Shown here: piece after piece, positions 1 through 7,849 of the stretch
Position numbering within the stretch: position 1 is the first letter of the stretch
How the letters are laid out: the number at the start of each line of letters is the position of its first letter
NCBI GenBank assembly: GCA_964437415.1
Contig: CAYTGN010000003.1
Span: 186,001 to 250,000 of the forward strand
DNA from: CADEDV01 sp964437415
GTDB taxonomy: Bacteria; Bacteroidota; Bacteroidia; Chitinophagales; Chitinophagaceae
Reading direction: 5' to 3'
DNA: 64,000 nucleotides
Made by a program: the position numbers and the translations under genes
The notes under the pieces: generated by a model
What the model was told of the DNA's origin: nothing
The model's database searches: none
What the model saw: only the letters and a program-made list of their open reading frames with translations

Positions 1-57
1 TTGAGAAAAAGCCAGGACCGGCGTCAAAATGGTTAAAAGTAAAGCTAACTGTTTCAT
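1..57 (-). CDS. N-terminus of an exported protein (cut by window edge)
   Basis: Reading leftwards from an ATG at 57, 19 codons remain open to the window edge and spell a classic Sec signal peptide: MKQL, then a run of Leu/Ile/Val, then a PVLAFSQ cleavage region. Nothing of the mature protein is visible, so no family can be named. Two copies of the sulfur-locus inverted repeat (86-110 and 200-224) lie between this start and the preceding gene, so it is probably co-regulated with sulfate assimilation. An outer-membrane or periplasmic uptake protein would fit, but that is a guess. Confidence 0.6.
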   Translation of the reverse strand, partial: MKQLALLLTILTPVLAFSQ

Positions 58-85
58 GCGATTGGTTTTGATTTGTAAATAATTA

Positions 86-110
86 TTAGTCTATCATTTT
101 TATAGACTAA
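86..110. promoter_or_regulatory. Inverted-repeat operator, best copy (probable Rrf2-type site)
   Basis: TTAGTCTAT and ATAGACTAA are perfect 9-bp inverted arms around a 7-bp spacer. This is the best of six copies in the sulfur locus. It lies 29 bp upstream of the signal-peptide gene starting at 57. The regulator is inferred, not shown; the Rrf2 protein at 8593-9000 is the nearest candidate. Confidence 0.7.
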
Positions 111-199
111 ATACTGAAAAAAAAGCAACAATCGTTGATTAAGGAAAGCAGGATAACCTGCGGCAATTATTCGAAGGAACGAATATATGGACTATTTAT

Positions 200-224
200 A
201 TACTCTACCAATTTTATAGACTAT
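200..224. promoter_or_regulatory. Inverted-repeat operator, second copy upstream of the first gene
   Basis: ATACTCTAC-N7-ATAGACTAT. The right arm matches the consensus closely and the left arm is weaker. It is nearly identical to the copy at 1794-1818. It lies between the stop codon of the TauE fusion gene (238) and the operator at 86-110. A further half-site (GGACTATTTATA) is at about 189-200. Confidence 0.55.
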
Positions 225-237
225 TATTTTAAAAAAA

Positions 238-1755
238 CTACCCAAGCACTTTTGCTAAAATCCGTATGCTCCAGATGATCACTAAAATGCCCAGTAGAAT
301 GAATGCCGTTTTACGGGGCATTTTGCCGGTGAGCTTTGCTGCAATTGGTGCCGCTATCACGCCGCCGATGATCAGGGCCAGTATCGTTTGCCAGTGACTG
401 ACACCTAAAAGTGTAAAGAATGTGAAAGCGCTGGCTAATGTCACAAAAAACTCTGTCAGGCTCACCGAGCCGATCACATACTTGGGGCTTCTGCCCTTAT
501 TAATAAGTGTGGTAGTTACAAGCGGCCCCCACCCGCCGCCGCCAAAAGAATCAAAGAAGCCGCCAGCCCCTGCCAGCCAGCCATGATGTTTGAATTTTTT
601 TTGTGGCCGTTGTTTTCTGAATGCATTGATCAAAAATTTGATACCCAGAAAAAAAGTGTAACAAGCCAGCAATGCCCGCAACCACTCCCCGTTGCTGTTA
701 TCCAGTTTTGCCAGCAATATTGCGCCGATAATAGCCCCGATCACACCCGGTATCACCAGCGCCTTGAATAATTTCTTATTGACATTGCCAAACTTATAAT
801 GACTATAACCTGAGGCTCCTGCAGCAAACATTTCCGCAGTATGTATGCTGCCGCTGATGGCTGCCGGGCTGATGCCTGCTGACAACAACACCGTAGCACT
901 GGTAACTCCATATCCCATTCCCAAAGAACCATCCACCATTTGTGCCAGGAAACCGGCCAGCAGCATCCAGTGAAAATTTTTGTCCAATGTCTTGTACCAG
1001 GCCGCTACGTCACCGGCCATTTCCTTCATCGGCAGGTAGGATAAAACGAAATGCCCGACGATCATCAATGCAAAAGCAACTAAAGAATAGGTTGCAATTT
1101 TCTTCCACCTTCTCTCTGTATTTAGTGTCTCCTTTTCAACAAGTAATTTGGTAATAGCATTCAGTTTTTTCACTTTATACTCAAAATTTCCATTGAGTTT
1201 ATTTCTGACCTTGTGGAGGTTATCTATTACTTCATCCAACTCACCCGGCAATGCATCCTGCAACACTTCCTTGATACGCTTTGCAGCAGTTGGTGATTTC
1301 CCATTGGTGGAAATAGCGATCTTCAGATTTCCCTTTTGCACAATACTCCCGAGATAAAAATCGCAGAGATCAGGAGTATCAGCCACATTGGTCAGGATGC
1401 CTTTTTCAGCAGAAAGTTTTTTTATCTGTTTATGAAGTTCATGATTATCAGTTGCCAATATGACAAGGTCTTTGTTATCGAGGTCAGCCTCTTCAAATTC
1501 CCGCTGAACAATACAGCAGGAAGGATGCTTATAGACTAATTTCCTGACTTCATCTTTAATAACAGGAGCCACAACTGTGATCTTAGCAGCGGGAGAATTT
1601 GCCAGCAAGGAATGTAGTTTTTCCAACCCCACATTGCCGGCCCCTGCCAAAAGAATATTTAACTGATCCAGTTTTAAAAAAACCGGGTACAGCCTGTTCT
1701 TTCCGGCCTGCAGTTCCCTAAATGATCCGTTGTTGTTCTCTGCCTGGCTATCCAT
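238..1755 (-). CDS. Met8/CysG-like siroheme-synthesis domain fused to a TauE/SafE (TSUP) transporter
   Basis: Two domains in one 505-residue protein. Residues about 22-205 are a precorrin-2 dehydrogenase / sirohydrochlorin ferrochelatase (Met8, CysG N-half) domain with the NAD-binding GAGNVG (38-43) and the catalytic NVAD-x-P-xx-CDF motif (Asp126). After a basic stretch and a membrane segment (about 221-240), residues about 260-505 form a TauE/SafE permease with repeated Gly-rich helices (DGSLGMGYG, FDSFGGGGWGP). Known role of the parts: the last steps to siroheme, and sulfite or organosulfonate export. Inference: it makes cofactor for the divergent sulfite reductase (1931) and vents excess sulfite. 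CobA at 4078-4872 supplies precorrin-2. An operator/promoter pair lies at 1783-1818. The catalytic Asp is present, so the enzyme half looks active. Confidence 0.88.
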   Translation of the reverse strand: MDSQAENNNGSFRELQAGKNRLYPVFLKLDQLNILLAGAGNVGLEKLHSLLANSPAAKITVVAPVIKDEVRKLVYKHPSCCIVQREFEEADLDNKDLVILATDNHELHKQIKKLSAEKGILTNVADTPDLCDFYLGSIVQKGNLKIAISTNGKSPTAAKRIKEVLQDALPGELDEVIDNLHKVRNKLNGNFEYKVKKLNAITKLLVEKETLNTERRWKKIATYSLVAFALMIVGHFVLSYLPMKEMAGDVAAWYKTLDKNFHWMLLAGFLAQMVDGSLGMGYGVTSATVLLSAGISPAAISGSIHTAEMFAAGASGYSHYKFGNVNKKLFKALVIPGVIGAIIGAILLAKLDNSNGEWLRALLACYTFFLGIKFLINAFRKQRPQKKFKHHGWLAGAGGFFDSFGGGGWGPLVTTTLINKGRSPKYVIGSVSLTEFFVTLASAFTFFTLLGVSHWQTILALIIGGVIAAPIAAKLTGKMPRKTAFILLGILVIIWSIRILAKVLG

Positions 1756-1782
1756 TTATTAAATATTCATCACAGAATACGG

Positions 1783-1818
1783 CAAATATAAATATTCTCT
1801 ACAAGTTTTATAGACTAT
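1783..1818 (-). promoter_or_regulatory. Promoter -7 box and operator of the Met8-TauE gene
   Basis: On the minus strand TATATTTG (1783-1790) fits the Bacteroidota -7 consensus TAnnTTTG, 27 bp before the start at 1755. The inverted repeat ATTCTCTAC-N7-ATAGACTAT (1794-1818) sits directly upstream of it, across the spacer and -33 region, so a bound protein would block RNA polymerase. No good -33 TTTG is visible. Confidence 0.6.
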
Positions 1819-1855
1819 TATTTTCAATACTTACATTCGTTATCCTTAAAAACAT

Positions 1856-1912
1856 TTTGCCCGCTGCCTAATCAGCTTTATTTTTGTTTAGTCTACTCAA
1901 TTTGTAGAATAA
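1856..1912 (+). promoter_or_regulatory. Promoter with overlapping operator of the sulfite reductase gene
   Basis: TTTG (1856-1859), a 19-bp spacer, then TATTTTTG (1879-1886) exactly match the Bacteroidota TTTG-N19-TAnnTTTG promoter. TTAGTCTAC-N7-GTAGAATAA (1888-1912, one mismatch between arms) starts one base after the -7 box and covers the expected transcription start. The geometry is that of a repressor site. The start codon is at 1931. Confidence 0.75.
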
Positions 1913-1930
1913 ATAACGAAATCAACGACT

Positions 1931-4075
1931 ATGCAGAGTTTCAGAACCGAGCTGGAAAATCCCCTTGTTGAAAGAGATATTATTGAACTGGAGCAAAAGA
2001 TCCGGGCTTTCCGGGAAGGAAAGATGCCGGAAGAAAAGTTCCGCAGCCTTCGTTTGGCCCGTGGTGTATATGGACAGCGGCAGCCCGGGGTGCAGATGGT
2101 ACGCATCAAATTGCCGTATGGAAAGATGACCCTTGCCCAATGGAAACGTATTGCAGTTGTTTCGGATGAATACTCCACTGGCAACCTGCATTTGACAACA
2201 AGACAGGATATACAAATACATTTTGTAAGCCTTGACCGCACCCCTGAAATGTGGGCTGAACTGGAAAAGGATAATGTTACGATCAGAGAAGCCTGTGGCA
2301 ATACAGTAAGAAATATCACTGCATCCGACACAGCAGGCATTGACCCGGATGAACCATTTGATGTGACTCCCTATGCCCATGCCATGTTTGAGTATTTCCT
2401 GCGCAAACCTGTTTGCCAGGAGATGGGAAGAAAATTCAAGATCGCTTTCAGCAACAGTGAAAAAGATACGGCACTGACCTTTATGCATGATCTTGGGGCC
2501 ATTCCCAGAATAAAGATCATTGACGGAAAAGAAGTGAGAGGTTTCAAAGTATTGGTAGGCGGCGGCCTTGGCGCCCAACCCCATCTTGCTATCGCAACCC
2601 ACGAATTCCTCGAAGAAGACCTGCTCATCCCCTATCTCGAAGCGGTGCTGCGGGTGTTTGATCGTCATGGTGAACGCAACAGCCGTCATAAGGCAAGAAT
2701 TAAATTTTTGATTCAAAAGATCGGTATTGATGCTTTTAGTGAACTGGTGGCAGAGGAGCAATTAGCTTTGACGCATCAGCGGTATAAAGTGGATGTGAAT
2801 GGGCAATTCCTGCCTGCCGGACAGGCAGGGGCAAAAGGCAATAAACAAATTTCCAACACCGAACTCAATATTCACCATTCACCATTCACCATTGACCCGT
2901 ACAAGTTCCAGCTTTGGAAAAACACCAATGTCTTCCAACAAAAACAAGAAGGTTACTATGCGGTATATGTCCGTGTGCCTAATGGAAATATTAGCTCAGT
3001 GACAAGCCGCAGCCTTATTGAAAAACTAAAAGATGTTATTGCAGATGATGTGCGGGTTACGATCAACCAGGGTTTGCAGTTTCGCTTTATCCGGCCCGAA
3101 CATCTCGAATATGTGTACAGCGTTTTGGCAGAAGAAGGTTTTGCTGCTCCCGGTTTTGGCAGCGTAGCGGATGTCACCAGTTGTCCCGGAACCGATACCT
3201 GCAACCTGGGCATCAGCAACAGCACCGGCATTGCTTTAGCTTTAGGCGAAGTGATAGAAGAGGAATTCCCTGAATATTTATACAACAAAGAATTAGCCAT
3301 CAAGATCAGCGGTTGCATGAATAGTTGCGGCCAGCATGGTATGGCTTCCATCGGATTTCATGGCAGTTCGCTGAAAGCAAAAGGACAGGTGATGCCTGCA
3401 CTACAAGTGCTGGTAGGCGGCGCTGTATTGGGCAGTGGTGAAGGCAGAATTGCCGATAAAGTGATCAAAGTGCCCAGTAAACGTGGCCCGGATGTGATAA
3501 GGACGATCCTTGTTGATTATAAAACAAATGGACAGCCCGGTGAATCTTTTAAAGATTACAGTCACCGTAATGGCGAAAGATATTATTATGAACTGCTGAA
3601 ACCATTAGCCAGTCTTGAAACATTACAGGCAGAAGATTTTATAGACTGGGGGCAAGAGGAAAAATTTTCCACTGCTATCGGTGTGGGTGAATGTGCAGGT
3701 GTGATGATTGACCTCGTAGCGACACTTATCCTGGAGGCGGAAGAAAAAATAACCGCTGCGGAAGAATGTCTTTCTAATTCACAATGGGCTGATGGCATTT
3801 ATAATGCCTATGCGGCGCAGGTTCATGCAGCCAAAGCGCTGTTGCTGCAACAGGGAGTGCAATGTAACACCCAGCATGGCATCCTGAAAGACTTTGATAC
3901 ACATTTCACTGACAATGGGCTTTACAATGCATCAAAAAGTTTTAAATCGGTTGTGATGCGGATAAATGAAACAGCTCCATCTGAAACATTTGCCGTTGAG
4001 TACCTGCAGCAGGCTAAAGATTTTATTGTTTATTCAAAGCAGTGGAGAGAGCAGGCTGTGCTGGCAGAAAAATAA
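1931..4075 (+). CDS. Siroheme-dependent sulfite (or nitrite) reductase with C-terminal HEPN domain
   Basis: A 714-residue siroheme/[4Fe-4S] reductase of the ferredoxin-type nitrite/sulfite reductase family. It has two NiR/SiR half-domain repeats and the cluster- and siroheme-binding cysteines Cys418-x5-Cys424 (CPGTDTC) and Cys462-x3-Cys466 (SGCMNSCGQH). The family is often named nitrite reductase, but the gene is surrounded by cysDNH, cobA and a Met8-TauE fusion, so six-electron reduction of sulfite to sulfide is the better call. Residues about 585-700 form an alpha-helical HEPN-like domain (AEEKITAAEECL ... GIYNAYAAQVHAAKALLL), rarely described on this enzyme. About 30 residues (293-322) between the halves derive from short DNA repeats. 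It ends 2 bp from the convergent cobA. Confidence 0.88.
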   Translation: MQSFRTELENPLVERDIIELEQKIRAFREGKMPEEKFRSLRLARGVYGQRQPGVQMVRIKLPYGKMTLAQWKRIAVVSDEYSTGNLHLTTRQDIQIHFVSLDRTPEMWAELEKDNVTIREACGNTVRNITASDTAGIDPDEPFDVTPYAHAMFEYFLRKPVCQEMGRKFKIAFSNSEKDTALTFMHDLGAIPRIKIIDGKEVRGFKVLVGGGLGAQPHLAIATHEFLEEDLLIPYLEAVLRVFDRHGERNSRHKARIKFLIQKIGIDAFSELVAEEQLALTHQRYKVDVNGQFLPAGQAGAKGNKQISNTELNIHHSPFTIDPYKFQLWKNTNVFQQKQEGYYAVYVRVPNGNISSVTSRSLIEKLKDVIADDVRVTINQGLQFRFIRPEHLEYVYSVLAEEGFAAPGFGSVADVTSCPGTDTCNLGISNSTGIALALGEVIEEEFPEYLYNKELAIKISGCMNSCGQHGMASIGFHGSSLKAKGQVMPALQVLVGGAVLGSGEGRIADKVIKVPSKRGPDVIRTILVDYKTNGQPGESFKDYSHRNGERYYYELLKPLASLETLQAEDFIDWGQEEKFSTAIGVGECAGVMIDLVATLILEAEEKITAAEECLSNSQWADGIYNAYAAQVHAAKALLLQQGVQCNTQHGILKDFDTHFTDNGLYNASKSFKSVVMRINETAPSETFAVEYLQQAKDFIVYSKQWREQAVLAEK
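2807..2895 (+). repeat. Repeat-derived in-frame insertion in the sulfite reductase
   Basis: Inside the coding frame lie the hairpin CCTGCCTG-N5-CAGGCAGG (2809-2829) and then CACCATTCACCATTCACCATT (2872-2892, three direct 7-mers). They encode a low-complexity stretch (FLPAGQAGAKG ... HHSPFTID) between two conserved blocks. The look is of a mobile palindromic repeat landed between domains without breaking the frame. Confidence 0.6.
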
Positions 4076-4077
4076 TT

Positions 4078-4872
4078 CTATAGCTCGTGGAAGACTGAGC
4101 CTTTTTCAGCAGCCGTATCAAACCAGGCAAATTCTTTGTGCAAGGTGGTCACCTTGCCAATGATGACAAGCGAAGGAGAACTGAATTCCTTCACTGCAAA
4201 ATCAGCACAGCAGTTCTTTAAAGAAGATAAATGCACTTGCTGGTAAACAGTAGTGGCTTGTTCGATCACTGCAAGCGGCGTATCTATACCGGGGTTATAT
4301 TCCTGCAACTTCGTGGCAAGGTCGCAGACACCTTTTGCCGCCATATAAAACACAAGTGTGTCGCCGCTCTGCGCAAGTTCTTTCCATTTTTCTTCTGTAA
4401 ACTGGCTGTTGGGATTATAGGTCAGCCATTGCACTCCCTGTGAATGATTTCTTGCAGTGAGTGGAATGGAGGCATAAGCGGATGCCCCGGACGCAGCTGT
4501 GATTCCGGGAATGATCTCAAAAGGGATACTATGCTGTTTTAAGGCGATCAGCTCGTCCAGCACATTACTGAAAAAAGCCACATCGCCGCCTTTGAGTCGC
4601 AATACTGTTTTGCCCAACAAAGCATGGGTGGTCATCAATGCATTGATCTGTTCTCTTGTTACCGATGCATCGTTATAACCCTGTTTGCCGGCCAGAATTA
4701 TCTCTGCATCAGCTCTTGCATTCTCCCTGATGATAGCCGGATTGACCAGCCTGTCGGTAATGATCACATCTGCTTCGGCCAGACGCTTTTTTAATTTCAC
4801 TGTGATCAGTTCCGGGTCACCGGGACCGGCCCCCGCCAATATCACTTTCCCTATAGTAAGCTCTTTACTCAT
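4078..4872 (-). CDS. cobA: Uroporphyrinogen-III C-methyltransferase
   Basis: A 264-residue SAM-dependent tetrapyrrole methylase. The N-terminal loop ILAGAGPGDPELIT, the motif DRLVNP, VLRLKGGDVAFF and the GITAASGASAYASIPLTAR segment are the usual signatures of SUMT/CobA, and the length is typical. It methylates uroporphyrinogen III twice to precorrin-2, the branch point to siroheme; the Met8 domain of the 238-1755 fusion would finish the pathway. Its start codon overlaps the cysN stop by one base (4872), so it is the last gene of the peroxiredoxin-cysH-cysD-cysN-cobA run. It is convergent with the siroheme enzyme it serves. Confidence 0.93.
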   Translation of the reverse strand: MSKELTIGKVILAGAGPGDPELITVKLKKRLAEADVIITDRLVNPAIIRENARADAEIILAGKQGYNDASVTREQINALMTTHALLGKTVLRLKGGDVAFFSNVLDELIALKQHSIPFEIIPGITAASGASAYASIPLTARNHSQGVQWLTYNPNSQFTEEKWKELAQSGDTLVFYMAAKGVCDLATKLQEYNPGIDTPLAVIEQATTVYQQVHLSSLKNCCADFAVKEFSSPSLVIIGKVTTLHKEFAWFDTAAEKGSVFHEL

Positions 4873-6116
4873 TATGCTTTGATAAGCACGGCGGCCACTG
4901 TGCTGTTGCTGGTTTCATCAACGAGGATGGCGCTGCCGTTTTCACTAAGTGTTTCATAGCTATCATACACTAGGGGTGCAGCCGTTTTAATAGTGGCTTT
5001 CACTACTTCATTTAATTTCACAGCTCCGTCAACCGGTTGTTGTTGCAGGCTGTTCACATCAATCTTATACTCCACACTTTTTATTACAGCCCTCACCAGG
5101 CGGCTGTTATGCTGTAGCAGGTATTTATTACCGGGAATAAGCGGCTTATCGCCCATCCAGCAGAGCAGCACTTCGAGTTCGTTGCTTACACGAGGCAGGT
5201 TATCAATTTTCACAATACTGTCTCCCCGGCTGATGTCAATATCATCGGCCAGTTGTATCACGGCGCTTTGGGGGGCAAAAATTTCATCTGCTTCTTTGCC
5301 GGCAATTTCAAGAGAAGAGATCGTTGTTTCAAAATCTTGTGGCAACACTTTTACTTTGTCACCTTTTTTATAAACACCGCTGATCACTTTGCCGGCATAG
5401 CCCCTGTAGTCATGTAGGTCGTCTGTCTGCGGACGGATCACAAACTGCACCTGGAAACGGGGGTTGATGAGATTAATATCATTGTCAATTTCCACATCCT
5501 CCAAAAATTCCAGCAAGGGCTTGCCGCTATACCATTTAATATGCGTTGATTTATCCACGATATTATCGCCGTCCAAAGCGCTGATTGGGATATAAGTAAT
5601 ATCAGTCAACCCTAATTGCTTTGCCACTTCGCTGTAATCAATCACAATATTGTTGAACACATCCTGCGAATAATTCACCAGGTCCATTTTATTCACGGCC
5701 ACCACCACATGCGGTATTCTCAGCAATGATGCAATGATAGAGTGCCGGCGGGTTTGCTCGACTACTCCCTGCCGGGCATCAATCAGAATGATGATGAGGT
5801 TGGCGTTGGAAGCGCCGGTGATCATGTTGCGGGTATATTGCACATGCCCTGGTGCATCAGCGATGATGAATTTTCTTTTGGGAGTGGAGAAGTAGCGATA
5901 GGCCACATCAATTGTAATACCCTGCTCCCGTTCGGCCCGGAGGCCATCGGTGAGCAATGCGAGGTCAACAGTTCCGTTCTCTTTGTTCTTTGTTGATTTC
6001 TCCAGCGCCTCTAACTGGTCTATCAGTATATTTTTGCTGTCATACAGCAAACGGCCTATCAAAGTGCTTTTGCCATCATCCACACTGCCGGCAGTTATAA
6101 ATCGTAGTAAGTCCAT
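4872..6116 (-). CDS. cysN: Sulfate adenylyltransferase subunit 1 (GTPase)
   Basis: A 414-residue GTP-binding protein of the EF-Tu-like CysN family. G1 is GSVDDGKST (about 10-18), G3 is DAPGHVQYTRNM, G4 is NKMDL, followed by the two beta-barrel domains. GTP hydrolysis here drives the unfavourable formation of APS from ATP and sulfate by CysD. There is no C-terminal APS kinase (CysC) domain, consistent with a downstream enzyme that takes APS directly. It lies 63 bp downstream of cysD, with two small hairpins in the gap, and overlaps cobA by one base. Confidence 0.95.
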   Translation of the reverse strand: MDLLRFITAGSVDDGKSTLIGRLLYDSKNILIDQLEALEKSTKNKENGTVDLALLTDGLRAEREQGITIDVAYRYFSTPKRKFIIADAPGHVQYTRNMITGASNANLIIILIDARQGVVEQTRRHSIIASLLRIPHVVVAVNKMDLVNYSQDVFNNIVIDYSEVAKQLGLTDITYIPISALDGDNIVDKSTHIKWYSGKPLLEFLEDVEIDNDINLINPRFQVQFVIRPQTDDLHDYRGYAGKVISGVYKKGDKVKVLPQDFETTISSLEIAGKEADEIFAPQSAVIQLADDIDISRGDSIVKIDNLPRVSNELEVLLCWMGDKPLIPGNKYLLQHNSRLVRAVIKSVEYKIDVNSLQQQPVDGAVKLNEVVKATIKTAAPLVYDSYETLSENGSAILVDETSNSTVAAVLIKA

Positions 6117-6123
6117 GCCCCTG

Positions 6124-6172
6124 TCCCCTAAAGGGGAATTTAGTTTGTATCAGTCTTACATACCTGTAAGAC
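6124..6172. repeat. Two short palindromes between cysD and cysN
   Basis: TCCCCT-AA-AGGGGA (6124-6137) and GTCTTACA-TACC-TGTAAGAC (6153-6172, 8-bp perfect arms) fill the 63-bp gap. Neither is followed by a T-run on the minus strand, so they are more likely interspersed palindromic repeats or mRNA processing/stability hairpins than terminators. Confidence 0.5.
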
Positions 6173-6179
6173 CAAGTGG

Positions 6180-7088
6180 TTAAAAGTATCCGTTTCTCTT
6201 CCTGTCTTCCATTGCCGCTTCGGTCACTTTATCATCAATCCTTGTTTCTCCTCTTTCGCTGATCCTGGTTGAAATTATTTCATTGATCACTTCATCCAAT
6301 GTTGCCGCCGTTGATTCCACCGCTGCCGTGCAGGTCATATCGCCTACGGTGCGGTAGCGAACTTTTTTAGTGACCACTTTATCCGTTACATCAATCCGGG
6401 CATATTCAGAAACAGCCACCAGTTGTCCTTCATGTTCTATCACCTCCCTGTCATGAGAAAAATAAATGGAAGGAAGATCAATTTTTTCCTTACGGATATA
6501 ATTCCAGATATCCAGTTCTGTCCAGTTGCTGATGGGAAACACTCTTACATTTTCTCCCTTATGAATCCTGCCGTTATAGATATTCCATAGTTCGGGTCTT
6601 TGCAGTTTGGGATTCCATTGACCAAAATCGTCTCTCACGGAGAATATTCTCTCTTTAGCCCTTGCTTTTTCTTCATCCCGCCTGGCGCCACCGATGCAAC
6701 AATCGAATTTGAATTCTTCGATCGTGTCAAGCAAAGTGTAGGTCTGCAACCAGTTCCTGCTGGGAAATTTTCCTTTCGGTTCTGTCAGGCTGCGCTGTTT
6801 GATCGTGTCTTCTACTTTTCTTACAACCAGGGTGGCATTCACCTGATTGGCCAACCAGTCACGGAAATCCAATGCTTCAGGAAAATTGTGCCCGGTGTCA
6901 ATATGCACCAATGGAAAGGGGATCTTTCCGGGAGCAAATGCCTTTTTCGCCAGGTGCACCATGGTGATGGAATCCTTTCCACCGCTGAATAACAAAGCCG
7001 GCTTTTCAAACTGTGCCGCCACTTCACGGAAAATATGAATGCTTTCCGCCTCCAATTGCTCCAGGTAATCGAGATGATATTTACTCAT
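6180..7088 (-). CDS. cysD: Sulfate adenylyltransferase subunit 2
   Basis: A 302-residue PP-loop ATP pyrophosphatase-type protein with the nucleotide loop SGGKDSITMVHLA (about 35-47), HIDTGHNFPE, and the CysD blocks GGARRDEEKARAKERIFS and FPISNWTELDIW. It forms APS from ATP and sulfate together with CysN. Length and C-terminus (VTEAAMEDRKRNGYF) match the family. A weak copy of the sulfur-locus inverted repeat lies just upstream (7096-7120), between cysH and cysD, so cysDN-cobA may also be controlled separately. Confidence 0.95.
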   Translation of the reverse strand: MSKYHLDYLEQLEAESIHIFREVAAQFEKPALLFSGGKDSITMVHLAKKAFAPGKIPFPLVHIDTGHNFPEALDFRDWLANQVNATLVVRKVEDTIKQRSLTEPKGKFPSRNWLQTYTLLDTIEEFKFDCCIGGARRDEEKARAKERIFSVRDDFGQWNPKLQRPELWNIYNGRIHKGENVRVFPISNWTELDIWNYIRKEKIDLPSIYFSHDREVIEHEGQLVAVSEYARIDVTDKVVTKKVRYRTVGDMTCTAAVESTAATLDEVINEIISTRISERGETRIDDKVTEAAMEDRKRNGYF

Positions 7089-7095
7089 ATTTTGT

Positions 7096-7120
7096 ATTTC
7101 CTACTTTTTCAGTAGACTAT
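7096..7120. promoter_or_regulatory. Inverted-repeat operator upstream of cysD (weak copy)
   Basis: ATTTCCTAC-N7-GTAGACTAT. The right arm matches the consensus well and the inner CTAC/GTAG pairs are intact. It lies 8 bp upstream of the cysD start. No -7 box could be placed next to it. Confidence 0.45.
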
Positions 7121-7135
7121 TTAATCAAAAAAAAT

Positions 7136-7849
7136 TTATTCCTTACCTGCTGCTACTTTTTCGTGCAGCCCACATTCCTTGTGTGATGCTTCCCACCACC
7201 ATCTTCCTGCCCTCGGATCTTCGCCCGGTTCTATGGCACGGGTGCAAGGTGCACAACCGATACTGATAAATCCTTTATCATGCAACGGGTTGTACGGAAC
7301 ATTGTATTTTTTCAGGTAATCCAGCACTTCATCGTAACTCCAGTGAAGCAGCGGGTTGAACTTATACAGTTGTTTTTCTTCAGACCATTCTATCACCGGC
7401 ATATTCTTGCGATTGTCCGATTGTTCGGCACGAAGCCCCGTTATCCACACTGCCGCTCCCTGCAACGCCCTGTTCAATGGTTTCACTTTGCGGATATGGC
7501 AGCATTCTTTCCGGTTCTCTACTGATTCGTAAAAACTATTTACCCCTTTGTTCAAAACAAAGGTTTCTACATCACCGGCATCCGGGAAGTAAACATGCAC
7601 CGGTTGTTTATAACGGGCAATGGTCCTGTCGAGCAGCTCATAGGTTTCGTTAAACAGCCTGCCTGTATCAATCGTAAAGATCTTTACCGGCAGGTTGTTT
7701 TTAAAAATTGCATCGGTTATAACCTGGTCTTCCTGGCCCAATGAAGAAGAAAAAACAATTTTTCCCGGAAACCATTCGGCTACCAGCTTCAGCGCTTCCG
7801 GCAAAGAAGCACTTTCAACCGCCTGTATTTTTTCTTCCGTTAAAATCAT
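7136..7849 (-). CDS. cysH: Adenylyl-sulfate (APS) reductase, iron-sulfur type
   Basis: A 237-residue PAPS/APS reductase family protein with a PP-loop-like SSSLGQEDQVI and TIDTGRLFNETY. It carries the paired cysteines CC (in KECCHIRKVKPL) and C-x2-C (in GCAPCTRA) that ligate a [4Fe-4S] cluster, plus the redox Cys in the C-terminal ECGLH. In this family the cluster cysteines mark enzymes that use APS directly; the absence of an APS kinase gene or CysC domain here agrees. It converts APS plus reduced thioredoxin to sulfite and AMP. Its start overlaps the peroxiredoxin stop by 4 bp. Confidence 0.93.
   Translation of the reverse strand: MILTEEKIQAVESASLPEALKLVAEWFPGKIVFSSSLGQEDQVITDAIFKNNLPVKIFTIDTGRLFNETYELLDRTIARYKQPVHVYFPDAGDVETFVLNKGVNSFYESVENRKECCHIRKVKPLNRALQGAAVWITGLRAEQSDNRKNMPVIEWSEEKQLYKFNPLLHWSYDEVLDYLKKYNVPYNPLHDKGFISIGCAPCTRAIEPGEDPRAGRWWWEASHKECGLHEKVAAGKE

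Noticed and set aside
1922..2761. A 279-codon open frame antisense to the sulfite reductase
   Set aside because: It lies fully opposite a well conserved gene and has no recognisable domain; a by-product of codon use.
3640..3660. TTTATAGACT half-sites inside coding regions (for example near 3640 and 49668)
   Set aside because: Single arms without a partner and inside conserved codons.
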